From positions 24,116,001 through 24,180,000 of the forward strand of contig AP031358.1 in assembly GCA_037833965.1 (NCBI GenBank): a DNA stretch of 64,000 nt, written 5' to 3'. The notes below the pieces were generated by a model, which worked only from the letters and a program-made list of their open reading frames with translations, was not told the DNA's origin and searched no databases. This DNA comes from Marchantia polymorpha subsp. ruderalis. Its lineage: Eukaryota; Streptophyta; Marchantiopsida; Marchantiales; Marchantiaceae. Shown here in pieces: positions 23,401 to 37,376 of this stretch (position 1 is the stretch's first letter; each line of letters starts with the position of its first letter). Made by a program: the position numbers and the translations under genes.

Positions 23401-23990
23401 AAATCGCCAGGGTTCAAAAACGAACTCCGCGGCCTTATTCTATCAAGCCAAGAATTTCCCATCGATCTCGTCATGTAATACCCGCTGAGCTATATGTACT
23501 ACGTGGCTTCTTAACTCCCTTCCGGTGTCTCTGCCTCTTCTAGGCATTCTGCGACATCTACAGGGCCACGTAGTACGATCGCTTTTATCCCGGGATCACA
23601 ACACATCTAAGCGGAAAGGTCGTTGATCTTGTGATTGCACAGTATTTGGTAGATCTACAAGAAAGTTTCTGGCTCCGTTTCTTCCTCTAGTTACGCAATA
23701 TGAACATGTCGGCAACGACCGGAATGAAAGCAACACTGGATCATGATCATAGCGATGCAATCGAAAAAATATATGCACAGTATGAAGTGCAGTACGCACG
23801 CCTTCCATGGTTTAAGGCCATGTGTCAAGCCAGCAACAAAAATATTTTCTAATCATTTCCTTGGAAGCTCGACACAGTTTCCGCCTTTTCCCAGAATCTT
23901 TACATGATGTTCGGTGTATCAGAAAACAGATAAGTTTGAATGACTTTGTCAAAACGCCCAATGCTATCTAATGATTTTCCTCACCATATG
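20478..23990. other. Intergenic, no gene recognised
   Basis: Mixed-composition DNA with only short frames lacking motifs. A telo-box-like AAACCCTAA occurs near 23063-23072. The 5' end should contain upstream regulatory DNA of the kinase gene. Confidence 0.45.
23496..23576. repeat. 12-bp inverted repeat around a 57-base loop
   Basis: GTACTACGTGGC at 23496-23507 is matched by its exact reverse complement at 23565-23576. The arms contain an ACGT core. It could be a terminal inverted repeat of a very short element or a chance hairpin. Confidence 0.5.
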
Positions 23991-25747
23991 GTGGTTATAT
24001 ACACCTCTATCAAATTTTTACTTAAGATATCCGATTTGTTACTTTAATATCGTAAATGTAAATTAAATCCTCAAATCTTCATAGAACATGCATTGTGAAT
24101 ATTTTGATGACATTGTGTAATGCACTAGTAAAAGAGCAAAACACATGGAAAGATCTCATTGACATGAAGGGATTGAAACAAGGGACTAAGATAGTACTCT
24201 AGTATGACAAAAATGGAAAATAAGTCATATTCAACCAAATTTTATCTAAAATATTTTTAAAAAATCTATGTATAATTGAAGCACAAAATAATACGTCCAT
24301 AATGGCATTACTCTTATCTGAATTGCATCAGGAATTGCTTTATGAAAATCACTAATTTAGCACGAATACTATTTTTACTTCAGATCACGTATATATTCAT
24401 TATGAAAAATACTTTTGAACGAAAAATTTGAACAACTCATGCATAGACATATAGTTATCTTCACAAGACTGTTTATAATAGACGTTAATTGAATTTTTCA
24501 TTTAACGTCATTTAATTCAACGAGTCCTAGCTCACTCAATCTACTTTGTTTACACTTATGATTCAAAACTCAAACATTTGCAAAAGCATAAGAGATCATT
24601 ACATAACTTGTAAACTTTCATCTCTTTGCACAAATATTTCTTCACAAGACTATTATCATCTGCAATTGCAACTACTCCAAAGTCACACAATCTGTAAACT
24701 TTTATCTCTTAACACAAATAGCTCTTAACAAGACTATTATCATCTGCAATTGCAATTGTTCAAAGTCTGTAAATGCCGCTTCAATTTTTGCAACATGTCC
24801 AATAACTCCTACGACAGATGTCACATTGCACCCATATACTTTCTTCCAACTCAATGTTAGAATCAGTATACACTACTGTTCACACGACTGCATAAGTTCA
24901 TAGAGCCTTGTCTATCATCCAATCTTAGCGTTTTAGGTAAACAATCTACAATCGAAATATCATTTTGTAAAGATTTCAATTGGTGAGATTCTTAAATTTC
25001 CACCTCTTGAAAATGGAATTAAAAGCACATGAACGTAAGTAACGTAAGTCCTTGTATACTGCCATCCATGTTGGCACAAAGACGGTTCAATTCAACTCAA
25101 ATATCTGCTTAGTAGCAAATCTTTACTTATTTGGAGAGATGTTTGATCTTTGAATTGTCTTTAATTTCTATTATTGATTTTTTTATCAAAAAATCATCTT
25201 GTGCATGAGTTTCGATATTCTCACATATACTTCCTAGAATTCATTTCCCCTAGCCAAGTACGCAAGAGAAAATTACTATTCTTCAAAAATGAGAAAAAAA
25301 GAAGTGAAATCATTATTGATGGAGCTGTTTGAAGAGAATATTAGACTTTTTTCTTTATGTCAAAACATTTATATCAAGAGCTTTATCTTCATACTCCATC
25401 AGTGTTTTTTTGTCTTTTTAGTAGCCGCTATGATTATTCTTTAAACATTCCCCACAAAATCAAAATTAGGTATAGCAACCTTACTATGTGTTTGTTGATA
25501 CATATTAGATTTAAAATTGATCCATTGCTAGTTCTTACCTTTGTGTGCAAATAACTTTCTTGAGTCTTTCAATAAATATCGTGGTAAGATTTCTTTTCTA
25601 AACGTTTTTTTATAAGAAATGTTAAAACGTGTTGTAATCAATGTGATTTTTTTTTGACATTGAATACAACACATTTTCGTGCAGCCTAGTTGGATTGTTA
25701 TGTAATGCTTGTCACATCGTAATAACCTACTCATGATATTGTCAAAA

Positions 25748-26038
25748 TCATTCATAATATACTCTCATATAATATCTTGTCAATATCATCCATATTAAAA
25801 AATATAATATATCTTTTTGGCTAGTTTGCATATTCAATTTTTGCACATGATTGGAACAAAGTGTTCTTAATTTATGGATCATGATGGATTTCAACAACAT
25901 AAGTCGGACTAAGTAATTAATAGCTTTTGCATAGATGATGTTAATTTTATCACAAGTCTTATGATAATTGTGATAAAATTGTGATAGTTGTGATAAAATT
26001 GTATTTTGATTGCATATATTGATGCATAATGTTTTCAC
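25748..26038 (-). pseudogene. Ty1/copia integrase C-part remnant
   Basis: The minus frame has YAKAINYLVRLM followed by a Ser/Lys-rich and then QTSQKDILYF stretch. This resembles the copia integrase end (W.EA...A.YL.NRSPTK) in spacing but is badly decayed. It is in the same orientation as the integrase-core remnant at 28.2-28.5 kb. Confidence 0.4.
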
Positions 26039-28185
26039 CTAGTGTAAATAGATCAATATATTTTTAAATGTGAACTTGATCTTGTTTTTTTAATCCTATG
26101 TTTTGCAAATCATACGTTTACACATGCAATTAATCATGATATAATCAATGATGTGATACAAAGAAATGCTAGAATGTTGATGAAGCTTTTTTTTCACATC
26201 ATAATCACTTAATGATCAACTTTTTTCCAAAAACATACATGAGTACACATTTTTCCTTGTTAGTACAGGAAAAAGAAATTTTCCCCATTTCAATAATATT
26301 GTTTTATTGAAAAATTACAACATTAGAACTCACTTTGACTTGAAAAAATCTGCTCTCTTGATTTTGTTTGTAAAAATTAAAAAATTAAAATTCACTCAAT
26401 CCAAAAAACACAACACATGCAAACTTACAACACCAACATATACATATACATGGTTTGTAAGTACCAAGCTACTTCCACGAAACTAGAAGGTCTTACTAAC
26501 AAAAATCCTAAATCCTAAATCTTAACGCTTAATTCTAAACCTAGACTAATAAAGGTAAAATTAACTAAAGTTAATTTCACACTTAAGTTTACATTAACAA
26601 GAAAAAATGTATAGCTATTTACAATTTGTTTCAGATACAAATATATAATTTATTAAATAATTTTTGTGATATATATTTAAAAATAAATATAAGTAAAATA
26701 TAATCATTTTTTTTCAACAAATTGCATCGTGAGTATTGTAAAAAATGCATTATCATATACACTTTACATATTCTTGACAAGTATCAAGATCAAAATATAT
26801 ACATTGATGATTTTAATCATATGTTATGGATTTGCACAATCTCAATGAGTAACTAAATGATGATAAAGATCATTGCTCATTTTCTTCATTTCATTTCTTA
26901 TATGATACTTGTCAATATCATAATTTTTTGTTATTTTATTTATTTATCATCACTTATAATAAAATTTTCACCACTTTAATAATAAGTAATATATACAAAA
27001 ATGATATTATACACTTTATTAGCCATTTCACAAGTTTCAAATTTAGATGTGAATCGGCAAAAAACTTAAAATTGAAAAAACTATGAATTATTTTAGAATG
27101 TAGTAAGCATTTTATACTTAAAAATAGGATAAAAATATTTAATATTTAAACATATTTTTATTATATTTTCAAATATAAAAACTAAAATATTTTCATATTT
27201 TATTTTTGCAATCAGAGCAAAAATTTAAATATACGGAGTAATAGCTTTATAAAAAAACTCATCATGTTTGTTTCAAAAAAATTATGTTGCTAAGAAATTT
27301 CATCAAACATTATTGGAGTGATCAAGATCTCTATTGAGTCAGACAAGTTTGTAGCACAAGTTTGAATTGAAAGTTATAATCATATCAGTTTATTTTTTAT
27401 TTTTTATTTTATCTAATGTAGTTGATTATGTTGTTTGAATTGAAATATGAAATATTGAAAAATAGCAGATTAAAATTGATAAGCTCAATATTGTATATGA
27501 TGCATAAACTTTTATATCCAATGAAGTAGATCAAACCTGAATTTTACTTTCAAAAAATGTTTTTTACTAGATATGAAAAATGATATGAAGAATTACATGT
27601 TGGTAAATGTTAATGATGAAGATTATGCTATCACTACACAGAAGAGATAGCAAAAGTTCATCAAGAGCTCACAAAAAATTTCAAATTCTTTTTTTCTTTT
27701 CAACAATAAAGCTTTTTCATGTTCACTAACCTACACGTAGTGGCAAACCTTGTAATAATGTCAACGTTTTGTTGTGTTAGCATTTGTGTGTGTGTTTATT
27801 TGTAATTTAATATTTTAAGATTCAACATAACAGTTGCTATCAAAGCAAAAAAAACAACTCTTTTTTGAAGAGTAGACTAAAGGTAACTTGAAAGCCAAGT
27901 TAAGCAATTTCATATTCTTCCACCTCACCTTGTACACATGCGAAAAAACGATCATCACATGAACAAACTTTGTTCAACATCACATAGAACTTGTCCTAAA
28001 CTCTAAACATCTATAGATGTTAAATCTATGAACTGAAAAGATACTTCTAAATACAAATGAAAGGTTGATTAGCAAGTATTTTTCATATTCTATTGTTGCG
28101 TTGATGTGATTTGTGTAAAAAATACTCTAGTTGTTCTCGGCTTGGAGTTAGATACACATTCATGCTATTGCTATTTTGTGAAAGT

Positions 28186-28450
28186 TCACTTATATTTTTT
28201 GATTACCTCATCATTCAGAAACCTCTTGCATTGACAATAAGAAATTTTGTGATTTGTTGTAATGAGTAAATCTTTGATACATAAGTTTGTAGACTGATTA
28301 CATACAATAGTGAAAAATTGAAAAAAATTTCCAATATTTTTTTCATATTTTGAATAAAAATCATAATAGAAAAACATTTCTCAGCTTCAAAATGTGAATA
28401 AAGGTTAAATTGAGCTTTGCAAATTTGCTCACTAAGCATCGATAAATGGA
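28186..28450 (-). pseudogene. Ty1/copia integrase core remnant
   Basis: Two overlapping minus frames contain FYSKYEKNIGNFFQFFTIVC and then CKRFLNDEVIKKYK, corresponding to the VYFLK.KSEVF..F..F....E...G..IK.LR.DNG.EF...EF..YC part of copia integrases. The DNGGEF box is corrupted and frameshifts separate the pieces. It is non-functional. Its upstream end overlaps a perfect palindrome. Confidence 0.55.
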
Positions 28451-28486
28451 AGTTCATACTTCCATTTATCGATGCTTAGTGAGCAA
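28425..28486. repeat. Perfect 29-bp palindrome, 4-base spacer
   Basis: Arms 28425-28453 and 28458-28486 are exact reverse complements, with TCAT between them. It sits in heavily decayed DNA, so perfect identity implies recent origin. Confidence 0.97.
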
Positions 28487-31400
28487 TTGTCAAGTTTAGA
28501 TAAGATTAGATTTAGCGCAACGGTGATGATTCATATAGATGTTTAATGAATTGATGTATACTTTGAGTCTATAGCAATTCATCTGTATTTGGAAAAATTA
28601 AGAAGAAATTGAAAACGCATGCATAATCTATCTTTCTACAACTATAAGCGATACTCCTACTAATTGTGAGCGTGGAGATATTATCATGATTTATAACACA
28701 AATGAAGAAACACACGCGCTCATTAATCACGCGATCAAGTACAAAACATTAAAAGGAAGTAGCAGCAAGGGGAAAAAGCAACAAAAAAACAATAGCAGAT
28801 TAAACGGCTAGCAATCCACTTAGATTGTATCTTTAATTCTTAATAAGAAGATAAAAAAACGTGAAGGTGCAAAAGCGAAGATAAAAAAAGAGTAAATAGA
28901 TGAAGGAATAAGAGTATGCATAGGGGTGAATGCTATGTATCAACATATAGCAAGCAACATGAATATTGCATGTTCTTTACTTGGAACCATGAAGTTTTAA
29001 TTCACTAATTTGTGACATTTATTTTTCTTAAATAATATTTTTTTACTAAAAATCTGATCATCACAAGATAATTTGTTGATTGCTTGAAGTAATCAGACTT
29101 TTTTGAACATTGATACTTGCATTTTATTAATAAAGCTCATTTTTTATTCTAATACAATCATGTTTTGATGATCTTGAGGATGATTACATATTTTGTATCT
29201 TAAGGTGTTTCAATGTTTATATTATAAGAATTTCTTTGATGTATACTAGATCTTCTTGAACTCTTAAACTCAAGCAATAGTTTATCAAATGATTTTTCTT
29301 CAATTGACAATGTGATAATTTTATGTGGTTGTGTAACATAGAGTCTTCAAGTTTTAATCACATGATTGAATGTATGTTTGCACCAAAATATAAGGAATGA
29401 TATTCAAGATTTAGAAAAAAAAGGTAGAGGCCATGAGGTTTGAGGATCCATACATGAAATAGTCAAAATTGATAGATAAGCTCATTATCTGTTCCAAAAG
29501 AGAACTCAAACACAAGTTAATGTGTGAGCGAGTAACTACGATCGAAGATATTCATCTACAACAACTATAATTTGAAGAATCCTTAGTACCATGTTTTAAA
29601 TATTTTAATACTAAATATGAAACTTTTGTATCTAAAGCAAATAAAAGAGTTATAAAAACTATATTTTGCTAGGCGCATTTATTGAATAACAATTTTATTG
29701 CAAATAATTATCAAGCATGTTATATGATTCATGAAAGCTAATGAACTCAAAGATGATTAATTTTGACATAAGAATTTAATATCACATTGATGATTTTGAT
29801 ACAAATTTTCAAAATGGAAAATATAAATAAATGATAAAAGTAGTATTTTTTGTCTCTTAAACTCATACCCTACATCTTATTAGCAATTGTCACTTGTGAT
29901 ACTTCATCGTGATAGACAGACAATACATCAATTATTTACGGCTTAAAATGATGATATTGTTTTCTTCAATCTTGTCATCTAGTATAATCAAAATTTGACC
30001 CCAAATCAATTATAATAACTAAATTAAAAAACTCAATTATTTCAGATCTAGAGTTAAATACAAATCTATAATAAATTTGTAAAAAAAGATGATTTATTAG
30101 AAATATGGCAAAAGTTGTCACATCAAAGCAAATTGCCGAATAAAGATCACATATGATCATCATCATTTAGCAATATGACTCAAAATTTGATCATGAGTAG
30201 AATGACTTGCTTGACAATGAACTATGATCTATGCAATTCATTAAAAAAGTTTGGATAAAAGAAATGCTTGTTTTTATTGCATTTATTACATTAGAGGGTT
30301 CTTTTGTATTTTTTCAATATCAAACCGTTACTTTTTAATTTATAATGATTTGTCTTATGAAATTGAAAATATAAATTCTTAAACTTGAAATATTTGATGA
30401 AATTCAAATAATAATATTATTCAAATTAAAGTGTTTCATGTTTGAAATTTTTTTAAATTCAACGTGCAATAATTTAATTTAAATTCATACCTGATATGAG
30501 AGTTGATTTTTTTACTTTAAAATATTAGATTCAAAAAATCTAGAAAGAGACATAAAAAAATTCAAGGTGAAATCATGCAAAAAATTTATGTTAAAATACA
30601 ACATCATAACAATCTATACATGCTAGAATACATTATCATGTGGTAAAATTAACTAGACTAAATACCAAATTGAGATTGTTCATGTATGACATTTTTAATA
30701 TTGATATATGAATAGTAGATACTTTACATACCTTGGTGATTGAAGTTTGTAATCTAACACAGTTCACTTAAAAGTTTTGTGAATATTGTGTTATGTACAA
30801 CCATCATAGATAAAAAATTTATGTTCAAATTTGCAATTTCAAATGGTTATTTCAATATGTATTTATAAACGTGTGAAAATACTTTAAAAAAGCCTAAATA
30901 TTTAATTTTTCGAATATATTTTAATAGATTATAACTACTCAAGATTTATGTGAGATTATTTTTTACCTTAAAGTTAAAAATATTTACAACTGTTTGAAGT
31001 TGTTAAGTTCATATTGAGACTTTGATTAGACAAAAAGTGAAAAATATCTGCAAAAAAAATGGCAGAAAATATAACTAAAAAAAATAACAAGGGTAATGCA
31101 AAGGAAGAAATTTTTCTTGTAATACCATCATGATTTATATTTATATGATTATATTAATGTAACTCTATTTGTATGAGGATCAATCATATAGTGTTGACGA
31201 TGTGTAGTATGTTAATCAATTTGATGCAACATATCAATGGGATGAAATTATCAATGTCATTGCATATGTTGTAGATTTTTATCACCCTAATGCAAATTTT
31301 TTTTTGACAAAATCTAAATGTGATTATATATAAATGGCTCATTATAGTTGATTGAAAACTTTAGTATGGCTGATGATCCATATCTTAGTATAATAAGACT

Positions 31401-31604
31401 AAGTTGAATACTACATCCAAAAATTACTATTTTTTTGTATATACTAGTGCTGTGATCAATTTAAGGTATGAAAGCAAAATGATAATCTTTAAGGAATATT
31501 TTTCAATAACTCTATATCATTTTTCATACTTCTCGTACTTACAAACACAAATCTCCATTCACGGATGTTCTTAGGTAAAAAATTGATCATTAAAAATTTA
31601 ATAA

Positions 31605-31815
31605 TTTGACAAGGGAGGGATTAGTTATCCTTCATCCTATTGAACAGAGCTCTGTGATTGGTCAGAACTATTCCTATGTTACTAGAGCTCCGTGATATAA
31701 TCCTTGCGAACATAGAGAAAAGGGGAGAAGTAGTGCTCATTAGCCTAAAATGAGAAATAATTAACCCCAACCGAGCGATAACAAGCGGTTCTCTTTGACA
31801 CAAGATAAAACTATG
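31605..31815. other. Less AT-rich island of unknown origin
   Basis: About 200 bases of clearly higher GC content interrupt the AT-rich block. A 66-codon minus frame (31621-31821) spans it without recognised motifs. AGAGCTCYGTGAT occurs twice. It could be a younger insertion, including organellar DNA; I could not identify it. Confidence 0.35.
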
Positions 31816-32869
31816 ATACAAATAAACAAATATATTTAAATCAAAAATTAGAAAATCAGATTATTGAAGATAAAATTTAAGTTATTGCATTAGACAATAA
31901 AAAGCAAACAATATTATTTACTTGAAGATCAAATTAAGTATGAATTATGTACCGATTCATACATTATTGAAGATCATGATCATGAGATTTAAATAATGAT
32001 GGCATTGTGTTTGTCCAAGACGAAGAACAATCTATTCATCAATCATATTGATAGTTAGCAAGATGTGGAAACGAGTGAAGCTTCCAAGAAATTAAACTTT
32101 GATCGATAGCAAGTGAGTTCATAAGCTTAAAAATAATACAACATATGAATAGAGTTTAGTATCATATGTTGTATACTACAATCTTCAAAGCCAAGATGAT
32201 GACTAGATATTTTGCACAAGATTTTCACACATGTATCAGAGTGTGCTACAATTTGACTAGTATGTGCACTTATTGCACTACTTAGTCTGATTTTAATTCA
32301 GATGAATGTAGCTATTGGATTTCTTTATGGATTTTTGGAGTTTACAATATAAAAATTCAATAAGCTTTAAAAACAAAGATACATTAAAGTTAAATATGTA
32401 GATAGTAAATAGTACCCAATTTGTATACTTCAATATACAAATTGAAGTAGTTTCTTAGGCGGTAAAATGCAAGGTTTAATAAATTCATGAAAGCATAAGA
32501 ATTTTCAAGTAAGATGTATGATCCATGTATATATATATGAAAATTATCAATACCAAAATTGTTAACTTCATTATTCAAATGATTCACTAAAGTTAAAAAA
32601 ATACAAGAAACACACACTACAACATTCAACAATAGAGTATCACATAAAAGGTAGCGTTGTTTGCATACATGTTTAGTACACAAGAACACTCATTTTTTAA
32701 TGCAAAGTTTTTAACAAAACACTTATGTCATTTAAAGAGAATTCAATGTGACAAATCAACTTATCTAGCTAAGAGATACAATTGAAGAGACAGAGTCTAA
32801 TTCACTACCGACATGTCTAATTCTTAAATTTTGCTAATAGCAGCCAAAAATACAACTAACAAGGAACAC

Positions 32870-34084
32870 TACTAAAATTTACATTGATGACATGGTTATT
32901 CAAGCAAGGAATCAATCAGATGTGACAATTCTGAAAACAACATGAACTCTAAATTTAAAATAAAGGATTTCAATAAGTCTAAGAGTTTATTATTTATAAT
33001 GTTTATGATAATTTGAAGAAAAAATAATATGATTGAATTAATTCAAATACATTCAAGCTATGCTTATTAAGTTTGACATGACAAAAGTTTGAAGTAATAT
33101 TGATTTGTTTGACACTACATTTCAAACTTCTTATAACTCAATGTCTAATCAATGTCATTGAGAAAAAAGAGTTGTCATTACTTTCCTTTGACGAAACTAA
33201 GGTCACTCTCACGGGTTGTCATTACTTTACTTTGACAAAACTAAGGTCACTCTCATGTATTTGATGTTATGCTTAAAATCTGATATTGCTTAAGCTATGA
33301 ACAAGATGAGAATGTACAAATTAACATTTTAAAAAATTGCATTGCAAGCTATGAAATGTAATGTTAAATATATCAAGAGTAGTAAGTATTATTATATTTT
33401 GTTTGATAATTTATTGAAAAGTTTGAAATCTTTGCTACATTACATTGATAACCACTATGAACCAGATCTAGATTAGAGTAATTTACAACAAGATATATGT
33501 TTATGCTTGATAACAAATACATTAGTTGTAGATCTACTTTACAAAAGTGACTACCTCAATTAACAATGAAAGCAAAGTATGTAGTTGAAGCATAAACAAC
33601 AAAGAAATGTAATCGGTTGAATAGACTTGTCATTTATATGAAATTGAAACAAAAGATTATTTATCTTTCTTGTCATAGTAAATTGCATTACATCTTGCTA
33701 CAAATAAATGATGGATATTATATTTAAACACATTGATATCAAATATCATTTTATTGAGGATGTATTTTTAATCAACAAAAATTAAACTAATCAAAAGTTA
33801 CAATAAATTCAATCCAACATAAACTTTGATCAACATTATGTCTTCAAAAGTCTTAAAAAATATTGTGTTACTTTGCAAGTTTTGCATGAAAAGCACAAAT
33901 AAAGTTTACAACATCTTTTTACATCTTTATATGCTTAAACTCTATCATGTTTAGGCTACAAAGTTATTCTTATTCACTCTAGTCCAAAGAAAGATGTATA
34001 TTAGATTTCTTCTTACTTCTTTTTCAAAGTAATTATATATATAATGAAGGCTATTATATTCAAAATATGAATTTTGGAGGAGAT
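32870..34084 (+). mobile_element. Decayed Ty1/copia element: RT, RNase H and 3' end
   Basis: Through many stops the plus strand shows the copia RT active-site box YIDDMV (32880-32897), a PDIA..MN-like segment (about 33275), then TRYMFMLDN, STLQK, TMKAKYVVEA and RLNRLVIYMKLKQKIIYLSC, and KHIDIKYHF (about 33727) of RNase H. A YNKFNP (A/T)-type tail follows. A purine tract GGAGGAGAT precedes TGTTAATAGTG at 34085, as expected for the polypurine tract and 3' LTR start. The 5' half and the LTR ends were not delimited. Confidence 0.8.
33171..33258. repeat. 44-bp tandem duplication inside the copia remnant
   Basis: GTTGTCATTACTTT...TTTGACRAAACTAAGG is repeated with a 44-base period (33171 and 33215) and few differences. 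It arose after the element stopped coding, as it breaks the RT reading. Confidence 0.85.
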
Positions 34085-35398
34085 TGTTAATAGTGTTTTC
34101 ATGCTTATTTTAACTTAGTTTGAATTTAGGTCATGATATCATTATAAAGTAGTATCAGCAAAAGCTCTCAATGATAGTTTTAATTTTCATCGGTAACACT
34201 TTTATGTGTTGTTGTGAAAGTAGGTAGTACTTTCAAATCAAGTACTTCAGTGTGATTGTGGAATTTTCTCTCTCATGATTAATCTCAATACGAGATACAT
34301 CTACAAGTTTATTTTTAAAAGAGATGATTTTTCAAACAAAAAAGCTCAAACTTCTCATGCTAGCAGATAAAACATAAAATTAAATATTGTTGAAAAATAT
34401 ATTGATCATGAAATTTTTTACAATGAAACATTTAAATAAATCTTTTAAATTGTATATGATTTTGTTGAGAAGCAAGTTTTTTGGATTTTAAGATTCAAGA
34501 GTGTGAAAAGATTAACAGATTTTAACACATGTCAAAACATCTGGAATAAACTCAATTATGGAAAAAAAAACTGTTTGGAATATTATTTTATTATATTTAA
34601 TGATAAAAAATGACTTATTTAGCTATTAGAAAAAGAATGATGTTTCTTTGACAATGATAAATATGATTTTGATTTTGAAAAACAATACATCATTTTCTTA
34701 TGAAGATATTCAAGGTTTGTTGTTCACGTTTATAGATTTATAACAAATGCAACAATGCAGTGAAAGATGCAATCACTTATTGACAACAAATTAAAAATTT
34801 TTTGATGCTTCCAAAGGATTAACAATGCATAGACAATAAATAACTTTACAAATTGAAAAATTATTTTATTTACAAACTTCAAAATTCAACGAGGTGAGAT
34901 TGATGATATTGATATATAATGTAGTTGTAAATTAGTTTGAAATTTATTTTCAAGGGATTAGTACTTTATTATTTGCTTGTGACAATTTTGAACTTATTTT
35001 TGATCAAATGAACGATTTCCTTTTTATTTATTATGATAATCTATATAAGATTATCTTCATAAGACAATCTACATTTTCTGTAAAAAACATCCAAAAATAT
35101 ATACTTAAAAAAATTCTAAAATATTTTTTTAAATTAAAGCAAGATTATAGACTATGTAACAGCTGATTTAAGGATCTTATGAGAATAAATTATATAAAAA
35201 CTGATTACAAATCTTCAAGTTGAATTTTGACATGATAAAAACCTGAAAAATTGTTACACAAGTTGAATTTAATACGTAATAAAGAAAAAAAAAAAAGAAA
35301 AAAAAAAATTTATGTTGCGTAATGTTAAGATCACATAAAAAATTGAAATAAGGAAAATTATTTTTAATATCAATTATATTTTATATAACCATTATTAG
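34085..35398. other. Probable 3' LTR start and decayed AT-rich DNA
   Basis: The copia 3' LTR should begin at 34085. Its end is not identifiable. Beyond it no assignable coding remains, apart from low-quality gag-like snatches. Confidence 0.35.
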
Positions 35399-35446
35399 TG
35401 AAACTGGTTCTTAATGATTTCATGAAATCATTAAGAACCAGTTTCA
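35399..35446. repeat. Perfect 24-bp palindrome, no spacer
   Basis: Bases 35399-35422 and 35423-35446 are exact reverse complements with zero spacer. No coding or LTR context explains it. Confidence 0.97.
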
Positions 35447-37376
35447 GATCAAATGATCAATTATTGAAACCAATAAGTATAGGAGTTTGATTATCTATAA
35501 TTTTTCCCCTACTATAGGATAAAATTGAAAGTGATGTGAATTAGAGGAGATTGATGATAAAAATAGCTCATGAGTAATTTCCACAGACTGTTTCTATCTA
35601 TATGTGTAATGCTATCAATGATAAAGTATCAATAGGCTTAATTTTTTTGATTTAAGTCCATTTGGAAATAAAATCAAGAATTAATAGAAGATGATTAAGT
35701 TCTAATTTTGGAACTGTTGTTTGTCATTTTAACATCCATAGGGCTACAAATGAACTTCTAATAATACACACTACGGGTAGAACACTTGATCTACCATATT
35801 AAAAGAATTCGGATATCTATCGTACCCTCACATGCTAACGAAGTAGAAGAAGAAACGTGTACTGAAAGTTTCCAAATCCATTTTTATTGATCATGAAGAA
35901 TAATAAAGAATCCTTAATCAAACCACAAATCATGAGAACAACTTGAGTATTGAGATATATTTTGTGACATGGACTTTACACTCGTTCTGAGCTCCCCAAG
36001 CCGACTTGCAATGAACGCATTTTAAATGGCTACTTTTAATATAATCAAGTCTGATAAATTAAAAAGAAGAAGTAAAATCTCCTTCACCAATGCTGGGGAA
36101 CTTAAAGTAGCAAAAAATGCCATATCATCTACTTTACAACAAATGCTGGGTCATATATTTGGGGATTACTTCCAACAATTGGAGGATTTTTAGTGACAAC
36201 TTTCGTGTGGACGGGACTCTGGTGGTATAACCCGGTCGGCGACATGAAAGAAACATCACTTGGAGCAAACCTCCCGCAGAGAGACAAAAAAATTGGCAGC
36301 TACAAAACTGTTATCCTGCAGATGCATTGAAGTGTATTAAGACTGAAAGTTGACTAGTCAAGAAAAATGTATTATTTGTCTTCGAACTTTCACACAATAC
36401 AGGCAAACCGTGGGCCTTCCGCAGATAAAGTCGGTATTATCGACGAGACGTGAAGGCATATGCATCCATGGAAGCTCATTTGACCACGCTGTTGTAGATT
36501 AATTATTATGCCAAACAAAACCATAAACCGTAAACCTATGTATATCACAATATCTTTTAACGTATAATCTTTTAACAACACATGCACAATGACCACACCT
36601 TCCATGTGTATGTCAACTCATACACCACAGCCATCGGAACGGTCCTCGGAGCGAGAAAAATTGGCAATTTATTTGCAATTCACCTCTTGCTGCAGAATGG
36701 AATTTCTCCACCACCACGGAACTGGGAGCCCTTGAAATGATTGATTATAAAAGAAAATTTAGACACGATATCCTTATGTATGGTTTGTGTACCATGTTGA
36801 CCACTACCCATTTAATGTATTTGGTGCAAATTGTGAATATGCTCAAGACGGTTGCAATGGATATCGATGCAAGTAATTTACCAATCGAATCAAGAAAGTG
36901 ATTCAACATACGAATGCAATCTACTCCTTTTCTGCTTCCCCATATATACTGGAACAGCTGGGTTTAGTTGACCCACCCTCCCTGTCCGTCCCAATCCTCT
37001 TTACACCTCAAAAGGAGTACCATAATGCACATTCACAACTCATAATACACGAGTGGTGGAGTCAAGAAACCCAACTTCAACATTTCATTCACCACATAAA
37101 AATGAGAATAAAAATCACATGCGAAATCCTGTATAAGATGTTTGCAAGTATAACTCTCAAACTTCCAACCAAAACCCTCGCGTATTGAACCGTTTCCTCT
37201 CGCCTCCATTTACCAATGACGAAAAAAACATTAACTAAACCTGCTTGTCTTAATTGTTCATTTTGAAGTCCTTTGTACCAGTGTAGAAAAATTTTCTCAC
37301 AAAAATCTACATTGATAACGTACGACAATAGCTTTACTAGTGATTACCGGTACCAAATATCAAGTACATAAGTATG

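Larger units (their letters stand above)
24000..36000. other. 12-kb AT-rich block of decayed retroelements
   Basis: Base composition drops sharply to strongly AT-rich at about 24.0 kb and recovers near 36 kb. No intact frame longer than about 100 codons exists. Conceptual translation through stops shows Ty1/copia protein remnants at several places, listed separately. The rest is too decayed to assign. No host gene is seen. Confidence 0.75.
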
